The notes under the pieces were generated by a model. The model did no database searches. It was not told the DNA's origin and was given only the letters and a program-made list of their open reading frames with translations. Positions 39,848 through 47,941 of a DNA stretch of 64,000 bases are shown here, piece after piece (positions within the stretch are counted from its first letter, which is position 1; each line of letters opens with the position of its first letter). Origin of the DNA: VRUE01 sp963702955 (GTDB lineage: Bacteria; Actinomycetota; Thermoleophilia; Solirubrobacterales; 70-9); contig OY969774.1 of the NCBI GenBank assembly GCA_963702955.1, forward strand, positions 1,054,001 through 1,118,000. The letters are read 5' to 3'. The position numbers and the translations under genes were made by a program.

Positions 39848-40642
39848 TTATGCCCCGCCCGCGCCGAGCGGTTCGACCGGGTTGGTTTCGGTGTCCTGGC
39901 GGATCGACTCCATGAACGGAGCCGGCACCTTCTCCTTCAGGCCGCCGACCCATTCGCGGAACTTGGCCGGCGACTCGACCACGACCTTGGCCCGCATCGA
40001 GGCGTGGCCGAAGCCGCAGAGCTCGGTGCAGATCAGCTGGTAGGTGCCGATCCTGTCCGGGGTGACGACCGCGGTCGTCGTGATCCCCGGCACGTTGTCT
40101 TTCTTGATCCGCCACTCCGGCACCCAGAAGGAGTGGATGACGTCCTGGGAGTGCATCTTGAATTCGATCTGGCGGTTGACCGGGACGTGGAGTTCACCCT
40201 GCACGTAGACGTTGCCTTTGCCCGGGTAGCCGAAGCTCCAGGCGTACTGCTGGGAGAAGACGTTGACGGTCATCGAGTTCGGTTCGTGCTTTTCGATCGC
40301 GTTGAGGACCGACCAGCTGTAGCCGGCGCCGAAGAGGACGATGATCGTCGGGATCAGCGTCCAGGCCACCTCGAGCCGGGTGTTGCCGTGGATCGGCTCG
40401 CCGTCGGATTCGTCGCCCGGCTTCGCTTTGAATTTCCACAGCGCGTAGAAGAGCATCACCATGACGAGCGAGAAAACGAAGGCCGAGAGGACGATCATCA
40501 CGTTGAGCAGGTCGTCGATCTTCGGCGCTGCGGTCGAGGCCTCCTGGCCGTCCCAGTTGATCGAGAGCATCACCGCGGAAATCGCCGCCGCGAGGGCGAC
40601 GGTGGCGGCGAGCATCTTCGCTATCGGCAGGCGGCCGTACAT
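39848..40642 (-). CDS. ctaC: Cytochrome c oxidase subunit II with complete CuA site
   Basis: 264 residues. A signal-like first helix (~8-27) and a second helix (~48-68) precede the cupredoxin domain. The aromatic patch QQYAWSFGYP is followed by His170 (DVIHSFWVP) and the CuA loop CTELCGFGHASM with Cys205, Glu207, Cys209, His213 and Met216. It takes electrons from cytochrome c, probably the lipoprotein at 7244 or another donor. No fused cytochrome c domain is present. It is the first cta gene, 15 bases after a glycosyltransferase gene on the same strand. Confidence 0.96.
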   Translation of the reverse strand: MYGRLPIAKMLAATVALAAAISAVMLSINWDGQEASTAAPKIDDLLNVMIVLSAFVFSLVMVMLFYALWKFKAKPGDESDGEPIHGNTRLEVAWTLIPTIIVLFGAGYSWSVLNAIEKHEPNSMTVNVFSQQYAWSFGYPGKGNVYVQGELHVPVNRQIEFKMHSQDVIHSFWVPEWRIKKDNVPGITTTAVVTPDRIGTYQLICTELCGFGHASMRAKVVVESPAKFREWVGGLKEKVPAPFMESIRQDTETNPVEPLGAGGA

Positions 40643-40657
40643 GAGGCGGCGGGCATT

Positions 40658-42004
40658 CTATTGAAGCGGCGGCGGGAGGTTTTCCGGCCCCAGGGCGCCC
40701 GACGCGGCGAGCACGCCGCGGGCCACCCCCTCCCAGCTCCAGAGCCGGCGAGCGGTGGCGACCAGCGCCTCGCGGGCGGCGGCGCGCTCCTCCTCGGGCA
40801 GCGCCGGCCAGCGGTCGAGGCGGTCGGCGATCGCCTCGACGGCGCCCGGCTCGACCGGGAAGGAGACCAGCTCGGCGGCGCCCTCCGGCAGCGCCGCGGC
40901 AAGCTCGCGCGAGACCTCCAGCATCCCCGAATGCCCGGCCGAGACCGGCAGCACGCCGCAGGCGGCCGCCTCGGCGGCGACCATCCCGAAGGCCTCGGGG
41001 AAGGTGCTGGGCATGACCAGCGCCTCGGCGCCGGGCAGCAGCGCGGCGACCTCGTCGTGCTCGAGCCGGCCGATGAACTCGACCGACCCCCCCACCCCTT
41101 CCGCGGCTTCCAGATAGCCCGGGGGCGGATCGTCGAGAAACGCACTGAGGATCGGCAGCGGTTCCGCGGAACCGCCCTCCAGTGCCCAGCCCAGCCGCGC
41201 AACCTCGCGCGCATCGTCGAGATCGCCGCGATCCAAAGCAGCCAGCAACCGTCGCAAGCCGGCTTCGTACTCCCCGTATCCGGCGATCTGGAGCTTCGCT
41301 TCCGGATTGCGCAGCCTCACGAGCGGCCATGCGGCAATGAGCAAATCCACCCCCTTGGAGACGATCAGCTTCCCCACGAAGACGACCCTGCCCCGCGACA
41401 GGACCCGCGGCCGGAACGCCTCCGTGTCTACGCCGGGAGGGCCCAAGCGCGTCTTGTCTTTCAGCCCCTTGACCCCTGGCAGTGCGGCCCAGAGGGACTC
41501 GGCGGTGTGGCGGGAGCCGACGAGGACGCAGTTGGCGGCGCGCATGCCTTCTTCGGCGTAGGGCAGGAAGCGGGGGTGAGGTTTGACCGTGTACTCGAGG
41601 GCGGAGCCGTGGATCTTGGCGGCGAAGTCGCCGATTTCGGCGCGGGCGAGAATCGCCGGGCCCATCACCAGGTGGCCGGCCAGAGCGGCGTCGAAGCCGC
41701 CGGTCGTCTCGGCGACCTCGCGGACCGCTGAGACGTTCGTGTCGAGGTAGCGATCGAGCTCCTCGTCAGTCATCTCGGGGAAGGCCTTGACCTCGAAGCC
41801 CTCGTAGGGGTCCTTGACGTAGACCGGGAGCAGGCCGCCGATGTCGGGGTTGTGGATCTCGACTCCCTCGATGCGGACCTGGCGGTCCTGACAGAGCAGG
41901 TGGACCTCGTGGCCCAGGGCGGCGAGGGCGCGGGCCAGGTTGAGCGTGTAGATGTTGCTGCCGGTGCCGCGCAGCATGTAGCCGTGGAAGAGGAGGACGC
42001 GCAT
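40658..42004 (-). CDS. Glycosyltransferase family 4
   Basis: 448-residue cytoplasmic GT-B fold enzyme. The N-terminal LLFHGYMLRGTGSNIYTLNL is typical of the acceptor domain. The C-terminal domain has VVFVGKLIVSKGVDLLI and the donor-site PSTFPEAFGMVAAEAAACG with the conserved E-x7-E pattern. Family 4 enzymes transfer sugars from nucleotide donors to lipid or glycan acceptors with retention. Sugar and acceptor cannot be predicted. It runs into the cta operon with a 15-base gap and may share its transcript, although a functional link is not evident. Confidence 0.9.
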   Translation of the reverse strand: MRVLLFHGYMLRGTGSNIYTLNLARALAALGHEVHLLCQDRQVRIEGVEIHNPDIGGLLPVYVKDPYEGFEVKAFPEMTDEELDRYLDTNVSAVREVAETTGGFDAALAGHLVMGPAILARAEIGDFAAKIHGSALEYTVKPHPRFLPYAEEGMRAANCVLVGSRHTAESLWAALPGVKGLKDKTRLGPPGVDTEAFRPRVLSRGRVVFVGKLIVSKGVDLLIAAWPLVRLRNPEAKLQIAGYGEYEAGLRRLLAALDRGDLDDAREVARLGWALEGGSAEPLPILSAFLDDPPPGYLEAAEGVGGSVEFIGRLEHDEVAALLPGAEALVMPSTFPEAFGMVAAEAAACGVLPVSAGHSGMLEVSRELAAALPEGAAELVSFPVEPGAVEAIADRLDRWPALPEEERAAAREALVATARRLWSWEGVARGVLAASGALGPENLPPPLQ

Positions 42005-42036
42005 CGGTTCCGCGCAAGCTATTAGTGTTCGCGGCG

Positions 42037-42300
42037 ATGAACCAGCGACAGCTCTACCGGATGCGGGCGCCGGCTTCGGGCCGCGAGGCGCTCGCCCACG
42101 CCGAGCCGGGCGAGGTCTACGTTGACCGCGAGACCGGCGAGGAGATGGAGCCGGTGACGAAGGTGCTGCCGCTAGCCCCCTCCGCCTCGGCGCTGCCCCG
42201 CAGCCCCGAGAACCTCCGCGCCTGCCACCGCTGCGACCAGCTGATCGGCCTGGACGTCAGCGATTGCCCCTACTGCGGGCTGCGCCAAGAAGCCCTCTAG
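42037..42300 (+). CDS. Small zinc-ribbon protein
   Basis: 87 residues from ATG 42037 (a GTG at 42025 is in frame). A polar N-terminus with GEVYVDRETGEEMEPVTKVL is followed by a C-terminal zinc ribbon, CHRCDQLIGLDVSDCPYCG, with two CxxC pairs. It probably binds one zinc and a nucleic acid or protein partner. It lies divergent from the glycosyltransferase and ends 3 bases before a convergent small membrane-protein gene. No family name can be given. Confidence 0.65.
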   Translation: MNQRQLYRMRAPASGREALAHAEPGEVYVDRETGEEMEPVTKVLPLAPSASALPRSPENLRACHRCDQLIGLDVSDCPYCGLRQEAL

Positions 42301-42303
42301 GAC

Positions 42304-42519
42304 CTATCGCGTGGGATGGCGCGCCGAAGAGCGTCGGTGTTCGGTGCGCCAGAGATCAAGACGTTCCGGACCCCAGACGATGCCTATCGCGATCACGCAA
42401 AAGCCGAGCGCGATCAGGTAGGTGGCACCACGGCCGGCACCCGTGGGCACAATGACCGCCAGGGTGAGAATCGCGACCAGCGTCCCCATTCCCCAAGGGT
42501 TCTCGACAAAACGTCTCAT
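42304..42519 (-). CDS. Small two-helix membrane protein
   Basis: 71 residues (ATG 42519): a short head, MRRFVENPWG, hydrophobic segments TLVAILTLAVIVPTGAG and TYLIALGFCVIAIGIVWGP, and a basic tail. There is no recognised family and no strong ribosome site. Retained because the hydrophobic pattern and basic tail look like a real small membrane protein and not an antisense shadow. Confidence 0.45.
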   Translation of the reverse strand: MRRFVENPWGMGTLVAILTLAVIVPTGAGRGATYLIALGFCVIAIGIVWGPERLDLWRTEHRRSSARHPTR

Positions 42520-42666
42520 CTAGGAAAGCCTAGCTGAATTGCCACGGGTCTTCGACTCGCGGGAAGAATGAGCCGGCCGGCGGCCAAAGGGCAATCGGAA
42601 TCGCGAACACGATCCGACGCTGGCAGGACCCGACGCGCGTGTGGCGCGCCAAATGTCAAATTTCAG

Positions 42667-43431
42667 CTACGGCTGTTTGACGACGGTTGCCGTGTAGAGC
42701 AGGCGGGCGCTTGAGTAGTAGCAGCCGTAGGTCTTGGTCTTGCCGACGCCCTGCTGGGGGTGGCCGCCTTGGATGTCTTCTTTCGAGGAGCAGTGTTTCG
42801 GTAGGCGGCTGCCGCGCCAGGTGTTTTCGCCGGTCACGTTGAAGGCGAACATCGGCGCCCAGGTGGGGACGGTGAGGGCGACGGTCTGGCCCTGCAGGAC
42901 GCTCAGCGGGTGGTCGAGGGCGAAGATAACGGTGGAGCCGAAGTAGGGGTTGAGCACCTCGAGCGGGCTCTGGCGGACCAGCGTGTACTGCGGCGGGTTC
43001 GAGCCTTCGACCGGGCGCAGGACGCCGATCCGCGCCTCCGAGGGGCTGCCGAGGAATTCGTTGAAGAAGCCGACCTCGTTCGTCGTTTTCGCGCTGTCGG
43101 TGCGCGAGGGCCGCGCCAGGGTGATCGACCAGGCGACGATCTTGCCGTCGAACGGAACCTCGTAGGGGCGCGGGACGCCGCCGGCGATCGCCTGGAAGCC
43201 GCTCACGTGTCCCTCGACCCGGCAGGGGACGACCTCGACGTTGTTGACGATCTTGCCGGGGCAGGAGGCGGACGGCGTTTCGTCGGTCTGGCCGAGCACG
43301 ACGACCCGGGCCGGCGCCGAGTCGGCGGCGCCGGGCGAGGCGGCGGCGACCAGCAGCGCCAGCGCGCAGGCAAGGCCCACCGCGGTCAGGGCGCGGCTGC
43401 GGCGAGGTCGGTTTTCGGCTGCTCTGACCAC
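42667..43431 (-). CDS. Secreted protein of unknown function
   Basis: 254 residues from GTG 43431. Signal peptide: RALTAVGLACALALLVAAAS. The mature part is beta-rich with VVVLGQTDETPSASCPGKIV, VPFDGKIVAWSITLARP and WRGSRLPKHCSSKEDI; two cysteine pairs suggest disulfides. No lipobox or anchor is seen. Similar proteins appear repeatedly in Solirubrobacterales-like genomes as hypothetical exported proteins (general impression, not a search result). It is flanked by convergent and divergent small genes and is probably transcribed alone. Confidence 0.7.
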   Translation of the reverse strand: MVRAAENRPRRSRALTAVGLACALALLVAAASPGAADSAPARVVVLGQTDETPSASCPGKIVNNVEVVPCRVEGHVSGFQAIAGGVPRPYEVPFDGKIVAWSITLARPSRTDSAKTTNEVGFFNEFLGSPSEARIGVLRPVEGSNPPQYTLVRQSPLEVLNPYFGSTVIFALDHPLSVLQGQTVALTVPTWAPMFAFNVTGENTWRGSRLPKHCSSKEDIQGGHPQQGVGKTKTYGCYYSSARLLYTATVVKQP

Positions 43432-43568
43432 GGTCTGAAGCGAGAACCCCGGCCTCCGGCCAGGGTTGCGGCCCTGATTCTGTCGTTCGTCGCGCTTCGG
43501 CGCGCTCCTTCGCCGCGCCTGCAGGATCGCGGCCAGGCGGCGGCCGGCACTTAGTAGGGTTGCCGCCG

Positions 43569-43766
43569 ATGGCGGGCACGGCTCCAGCAGACGACTTCAT
43601 CCCCGCCGGCCTCGCCTCGCTCGGCATCGAGGCCGACGAGGTCGACCTGGCGGTGATCGCCGCCGTGCACGGCATCTTCTGGCCGCCGATCCTCGAACTG
43701 CTGGCGCTCGACACGAGCGAGGTCGAGCCGGAGCGGTGCCCGGACCTCTCGAAGGCACCACAGTGA
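43569..43766 (+). CDS. AtzG-like small subunit preceding an amidase
   Basis: 65 residues from ATG 43569, acidic and helical: PAGLASLGIEADEVDLAVIA and AVHGIFWPPILELLALD. Its stop overlaps the amidase GTG by 4 bases. Short helical partners such as AtzG or GatC pack against amidase-family enzymes and stabilise them; size, position and coupling fit this. The identity is inferred from context, not from a unique motif. Confidence 0.6.
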   Translation: MAGTAPADDFIPAGLASLGIEADEVDLAVIAAVHGIFWPPILELLALDTSEVEPERCPDLSKAPQ

Positions 43767-45136
43767 GCTCCGTCCTCGACCTCACCCTGCGCGGCCAGGC
43801 GGCGACGGTCGCCGCCGGCGAGACCGACGGCGGCGAGCTGCTCGAGGCGGCGCTGGCGCGGATCGAGCAGCGCAACCCGGCGCTCAACGCGGTGGTCGAG
43901 ACCTTCCCCGAGCGCTCCCGCGAGATGGCCGCCGCGGCGCCCGACGGCCCGCTGCGCGGCGTGCCGGTCGTGATCAAGGACGAGTGGCCGCTGCCCTGGC
44001 GGGCGCAGCGCTTCGGCGCCGCCGAGCTGATGACGCCGACCGCGCCCGGCGAGTCCGCCCCCTACCGCGCCCTGCGCGACGCCGGGGCGACGATCGTCGG
44101 CGTCGGCAACATGCACGAGCTGGGCGCCGGCAGCACCGGCAACGTCTCCTTCTACGGCCCCTGCCACAACCCCTGGGACACCGGGCGCTGCCCGGGCGGC
44201 TCCTCGAGCGGCCCGGCGGCCTCGGTCGCGGCGCACCTGGTCGCCGGCGCGGTCGGCGCCGACGGGGTCGGCTCGGTCCGCTTCCCCGCCGCCTACTGCG
44301 GCCTGACCGGCCTCAAGCCGACCTTCGGCCGCTCGGCGATGGAGGGGCACCACATGGCGGCGCTGACGACGACGATCGTCTCCGGGCCGCTCTGCGCCGA
44401 CGCCGCCGACTGCCGCCTGCTCGGCTCGGTCCTGTTCGGCGAGGAGCTGAGGGCCGGGGAGGCGGCCGGGCTGCGGATCGGGATCGTCCGCGACGCGGTC
44501 TCCGAAGACGTGACGCCGGAGGTGCGCGAGGCCTGCGAGGCGGCGATCGAGGCGCTGCGGGCCGAGACCGGTGGCGAGCTGGTCGAGGTCTCGCTGCCCG
44601 ACCTCGACGCCTCCGCGCTCGCCGCGGTGCTCGTCATCAACGGCGAGAGCATGAGCGGGACGACGCCGGAGAAGCTCAACCGTCTCGATCCCGAGATCAG
44701 CCCGATCGCCCGCGGCACGCTCAAGTACGCGATGCTGCTGCCGGCGGCCGCGGCCGTGCAGGCGGGGCGGGTGCGGACGCTGATGCGGCGCCGCCTGGCG
44801 ACGCTCTTCGCGGGCGTCAACGTGCTCGCCTGGCCGACCGTGCCGGCGCCGGCGCCGCCGCTGGAGGCGCCGCTGGTCGAGCTGCCCTCCGGCACGCTCA
44901 CCGCCGACCAGGCGAACGTGCGCGGCGCCGGCCTGGCCAACCTGACCGGGATCCCGGCGATCAGCGTGCCGGTCGGGCTCGGCGCCGAGGGCCTGCCGCT
45001 GGCGCTGCAGCTGCAGGCGGCCTGGGGTCGCGACGAGCTGCTGCTCGACGCGGCCGAGGCGCTCGAGCGCGCCAACGGCCGCCGCTGGGTCGAGGCGAGG
45101 CCGCCGATCGCCGAGGCCGAGCCGACGGAGGCTTAG
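43763..45136 (+). CDS. Amidase-signature family hydrolase
   Basis: 457 residues from GTG 43763. The Ser-cisSer-Lys triad is visible: lysine in VVIKDEWPL, then GGSSSGPAASVAAH (cis-Ser) and VGSVRFPAAYCGLTGLKPT carrying the nucleophilic serine. Members hydrolyse amide bonds of diverse substrates, and the GatA transamidase subunit is a close relative. The absence of gatB beside it and the presence of an AtzG-like partner favour a catabolic amidohydrolase. It is followed directly by an ABC exporter operon starting on the next base. Confidence 0.88.
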   Translation: MSSVLDLTLRGQAATVAAGETDGGELLEAALARIEQRNPALNAVVETFPERSREMAAAAPDGPLRGVPVVIKDEWPLPWRAQRFGAAELMTPTAPGESAPYRALRDAGATIVGVGNMHELGAGSTGNVSFYGPCHNPWDTGRCPGGSSSGPAASVAAHLVAGAVGADGVGSVRFPAAYCGLTGLKPTFGRSAMEGHHMAALTTTIVSGPLCADAADCRLLGSVLFGEELRAGEAAGLRIGIVRDAVSEDVTPEVREACEAAIEALRAETGGELVEVSLPDLDASALAAVLVINGESMSGTTPEKLNRLDPEISPIARGTLKYAMLLPAAAAVQAGRVRTLMRRRLATLFAGVNVLAWPTVPAPAPPLEAPLVELPSGTLTADQANVRGAGLANLTGIPAISVPVGLGAEGLPLALQLQAAWGRDELLLDAAEALERANGRRWVEARPPIAEAEPTEA

Positions 45137-46108
45137 GTGTTGACGGCGATCGTCGTCGAGGGCATCGAACGCGCCTTCGGCGAGGTGCCGGCGGTCCAGG
45201 GAGTCGACCTCGAGGTCGGCGAGGGCGAGATCTACGGCTTCCTCGGCCCCAACGGCGCCGGCAAGACGACGACGGTGCGGATGCTGACCACGCTGCTGCT
45301 GCCGACCGGCGGCCGCGCCACGGTCGCCGGGCACGACGTGGTCGGCGAAGCGCGCGCCGTCCGCGGCTCGATCGGCGTCGCCCTGCAGGAGGCGGCGCTC
45401 GACCCGCTGATGACCGGCCGCGAGCTGATCCGCCTGCAGGCGACGCTGCAGGGCCTGCCCGGCGCCGAGGGGCGCCGCCGCGCCGACGACCTGCTGGAGC
45501 GGGTCGACCTGGCCGACGCCGCCGACCGCCGCGTCGGCACCTACTCGGGCGGCATGCAGCGCCGGCTCGACCTCGCCGCGGCGCTGGTCCACGAACCGCG
45601 GGTGCTGTTCCTCGACGAGCCGACCACCGGCCTCGATCCCGTCAGCCGCAAGACGATCTGGGAGGAGGTGCGGGCGCTGAACGACGACGGCACCACGGTC
45701 TTCCTCACCACCCAGTACCTCGAGGAGGCCGACCAGCTCGCCGACAACGTCGGCATCATCGACAACGGCCGGATCGTCGCCGAAGGCACCCCGGCGTCGC
45801 TGAAAACGGAACTCGGCCACCCCCACATCCGCCTCCAGCTCGAGGAGGGCTCGATCGCCGAGGCGGAGGAGATCTGCGCCCGGATCGGGCCGCTGCTGCC
45901 CCCGGTCGACGGGAAGACCGTCCTGGTCGAGGTCGAGCACGGGGCCGGCGACATCCCGCGGGTGATTCGTGCCCTCGACGAGGCGGGGATCGAGGTCGGC
46001 TCACTGGAGCTCGTCCACCCGACCCTCGACGACGTCTTCGTCGCCAAGACCGGCTACCACCTGGAGCACGAGGAGGAGAGCGCCGAGCAGGAGCCGGCCG
46101 AGGCGTGA
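45137..46108 (+). CDS. ABC transporter ATP-binding protein (DrrA-type exporter)
   Basis: 323 residues from GTG 45137. Walker A GPNGAGKTTT (~37-46), signature YSGGMQRRLDLAAAL (~137-151), Walker B VLFLDEPTTGLD and the H-loop region FLTTQYLEEADQLADN. The ~70-residue C-terminal extension after LGHPHIRLQL is typical of DrrA/CcmA-like exporters. It drives efflux together with the two permeases that follow (4-base then 1-base overlaps). Substrate unknown; drug or lipid export is typical for the family. Confidence 0.93.
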   Translation: MLTAIVVEGIERAFGEVPAVQGVDLEVGEGEIYGFLGPNGAGKTTTVRMLTTLLLPTGGRATVAGHDVVGEARAVRGSIGVALQEAALDPLMTGRELIRLQATLQGLPGAEGRRRADDLLERVDLADAADRRVGTYSGGMQRRLDLAAALVHEPRVLFLDEPTTGLDPVSRKTIWEEVRALNDDGTTVFLTTQYLEEADQLADNVGIIDNGRIVAEGTPASLKTELGHPHIRLQLEEGSIAEAEEICARIGPLLPPVDGKTVLVEVEHGAGDIPRVIRALDEAGIEVGSLELVHPTLDDVFVAKTGYHLEHEEESAEQEPAEA

Positions 46109-46890
46109 GCCGGCTCGCCTTCAACGCCCGGGTCGTGCGGGCGCTCGGCCTGCGCTCGATCCGCCAGACCTTCCGCCGGCCGCAGCTGCTGGCGCCGATC
46201 GTCGTCTTCCCGACGCTGCTGCTGGCGATCCAGACCGGCGGCGCCGGCGGCGCCGTCAACCTGCCGGGCTTCCCGCCGGTGCAGAGCTTCCTCCAGTTCA
46301 TGCTCGCCGGGGCGATGATGCAGTCGCTGATGCTGGCCGGCAACAGCGGCGGCATCGCCCTCGCGGTCGACATCGAGATGGGCTTCACCGACCGCCTCTT
46401 CACGGCGCCGATCTCGCGCTTCACGATCGTCCTCGGCCGGCTGGCGGGGACGGCCGCGCTCGGCCTCTTCGGCGCGCTCTGGTTCCTGGCGATCGGGCTG
46501 ATCTTCGGCGTCCAGATCGAGAGCGGGATCGCGGGAGCGCTGCTGGCGATCGTCCTGGTCACGGCGACGGCGATGGCGGTCGGCGGGATCGGCGCCGCGA
46601 TCGCGCTGCGGACCGGCAGCGCCAGCGTCGTCCAGGGCCTGTTCCCGCTGGTTCTCGTCGTCCTCTTCCTCTCCTCGGCCTTCTTCCCGGTGGGGCTGAT
46701 GATCCAGCCGGCCCAGGCGATCGCCGAATACAACCCGCTGAGCTTCGTCGTCGAAGGGATCCGCGAGCCGATCATCTCCGGCATCGACGCCGCCGACACG
46801 CTCTACGCGGTGCTGGCGATCGCCGGCATCGTCGTCATCGGGCTGGTGCTGAGCGCCCGCGCCCTGCAGCACCGGCTGAGGGTCGGCTGA
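46105..46890 (+). CDS. ABC-2 type permease (first)
   Basis: 261 residues from GTG 46105, overlapping the ATPase stop. Six hydrophobic helices with the ABC-2 pattern: LRSIRQTFRRPQLLAPIVVF near the start, MGFTDRLFTAPISRFTIVLG in the cytoplasmic loop and YNPLSFVVEGIREPI near the end. Forms a heterodimeric channel with the next gene product. Confidence 0.9.
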   Translation: MSRLAFNARVVRALGLRSIRQTFRRPQLLAPIVVFPTLLLAIQTGGAGGAVNLPGFPPVQSFLQFMLAGAMMQSLMLAGNSGGIALAVDIEMGFTDRLFTAPISRFTIVLGRLAGTAALGLFGALWFLAIGLIFGVQIESGIAGALLAIVLVTATAMAVGGIGAAIALRTGSASVVQGLFPLVLVVLFLSSAFFPVGLMIQPAQAIAEYNPLSFVVEGIREPIISGIDAADTLYAVLAIAGIVVIGLVLSARALQHRLRVG

Positions 46891-47681
46891 TGGAGACCTC
46901 GGCGGCGCTGCCGGCCTGGCGGGCGAACCTGGCGACGATCGCGGCGCTGATGGCGCGCGCCCGCAACGAGCTGCTGCGGGTGCCGGGGGCGGCGATCCCC
47001 GGCGTGCTGGCGCCGACGATCTTCTTCCTCGGCCTGAACGGGGTGTTCGGCGCGCTGACCCACCTCAAAGGCTTCACCACCGGCAGCTACGAGAGCTACA
47101 TCGTCCCGGTCAGCATGCTGCAGGGGGCCGGCTTCACCGGCGCCGCGGCCGGGGTCAACCTGGCGCGCGACTACGAGCAGGGCTGGGTCGACCGCCTGCT
47201 CGTCTCCCCCGCCCCGCGCTGGGTGCTGCTGGCGGGCACCGTGCTGGCCGCCGGCGCCCGCTCGCTGATCCCCGCCACCTTCGTCCTCGCCATCGCGCTG
47301 CTGCTCGGCGCCGCCTGGCCCGGCGTCGGCGGGCTGCTCGTCACCTACTTCATGGTCGCCGCGATGGCCGCCGTCGCCGCCTGCTGGGCCTCGATGCTGG
47401 CGCTGCGGTTCAAGAGCCAGTCGGCAGCGCCGCTGATGCAGGCGGGGATGATGGCGCTGATCCTCACCACCACCGCCTACGCGCCGCTGGCCCTGCTGCA
47501 GCCGTGGCTCCAGCACGTCGCCCGGATCAACCCGGTGACCCAGGTCCTCGACGCCGCCCGCCAAGGGTTCGTCGGCGGAGTCACCTGGGCCGAAACCTGG
47601 CCGGGCGTCCTCGCCCTACTAGGCATGCTGGCGCTCCTCGGCGCCCTGGCCCTGCGAGAAATGCGCCGCACGGCGGTCTGA
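46890..47681 (+). CDS. ABC-2 type permease (second)
   Basis: 263 residues; ATG overlaps the previous stop by one base (TGATG). Same ABC-2 fold as the preceding permease: RARNELLRVPGAAIPGVLAP, LARDYEQGWVDRLLVSPAPR, and INPVTQVLDAARQGFVGG near the C-terminus. It converges on infA with a 14-base gap. Works with the ATPase at 45137 as an exporter of unknown substrate. Confidence 0.9.
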   Translation: METSAALPAWRANLATIAALMARARNELLRVPGAAIPGVLAPTIFFLGLNGVFGALTHLKGFTTGSYESYIVPVSMLQGAGFTGAAAGVNLARDYEQGWVDRLLVSPAPRWVLLAGTVLAAGARSLIPATFVLAIALLLGAAWPGVGGLLVTYFMVAAMAAVAACWASMLALRFKSQSAAPLMQAGMMALILTTTAYAPLALLQPWLQHVARINPVTQVLDAARQGFVGGVTWAETWPGVLALLGMLALLGALALREMRRTAV

Positions 47682-47695
47682 TCGCCGCCGCGGGC

Positions 47696-47914
47696 TTATT
47701 TGTAGCGGTAGGTGATGCGACCTCGGTCGAGGTCGTAGGGCGAAAGCTCGATCTTCACCCGGTCGCCGGGGAGGATGCGGATGTAGTGGCGGCGCATCTT
47801 GCCCGAGATGTGGCCGAGGACCTCGTGGTCGTTGTCGAGTTTGACGCGGAACATCGTGTTCGGGAGGGCCTCGGTGATCTCGCCCTCCATCTCGATCTTC
47901 TCCTCTTTCCCCAT
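47696..47914 (-). CDS. infA: Translation initiation factor IF-1
   Basis: 72-residue S1/OB-fold protein: MGKEEKIEMEGEITEALPNT, then MFRVKL, LGHISGKMRRHYIRILPGD and the terminal RGRITYRYK. It binds the ribosomal A site during initiation. All family landmarks and the normal length are present. Its position after cca is unusual, since infA normally sits in the secY-adk-map-infA-rpmJ cluster of actinobacteria. A second copy elsewhere cannot be excluded. Confidence 0.97.
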   Translation of the reverse strand: MGKEEKIEMEGEITEALPNTMFRVKLDNDHEVLGHISGKMRRHYIRILPGDRVKIELSPYDLDRGRITYRYK

Positions 47915-47941
47915 CCGGCGGGCAGCGTACCTGACGGGCGG

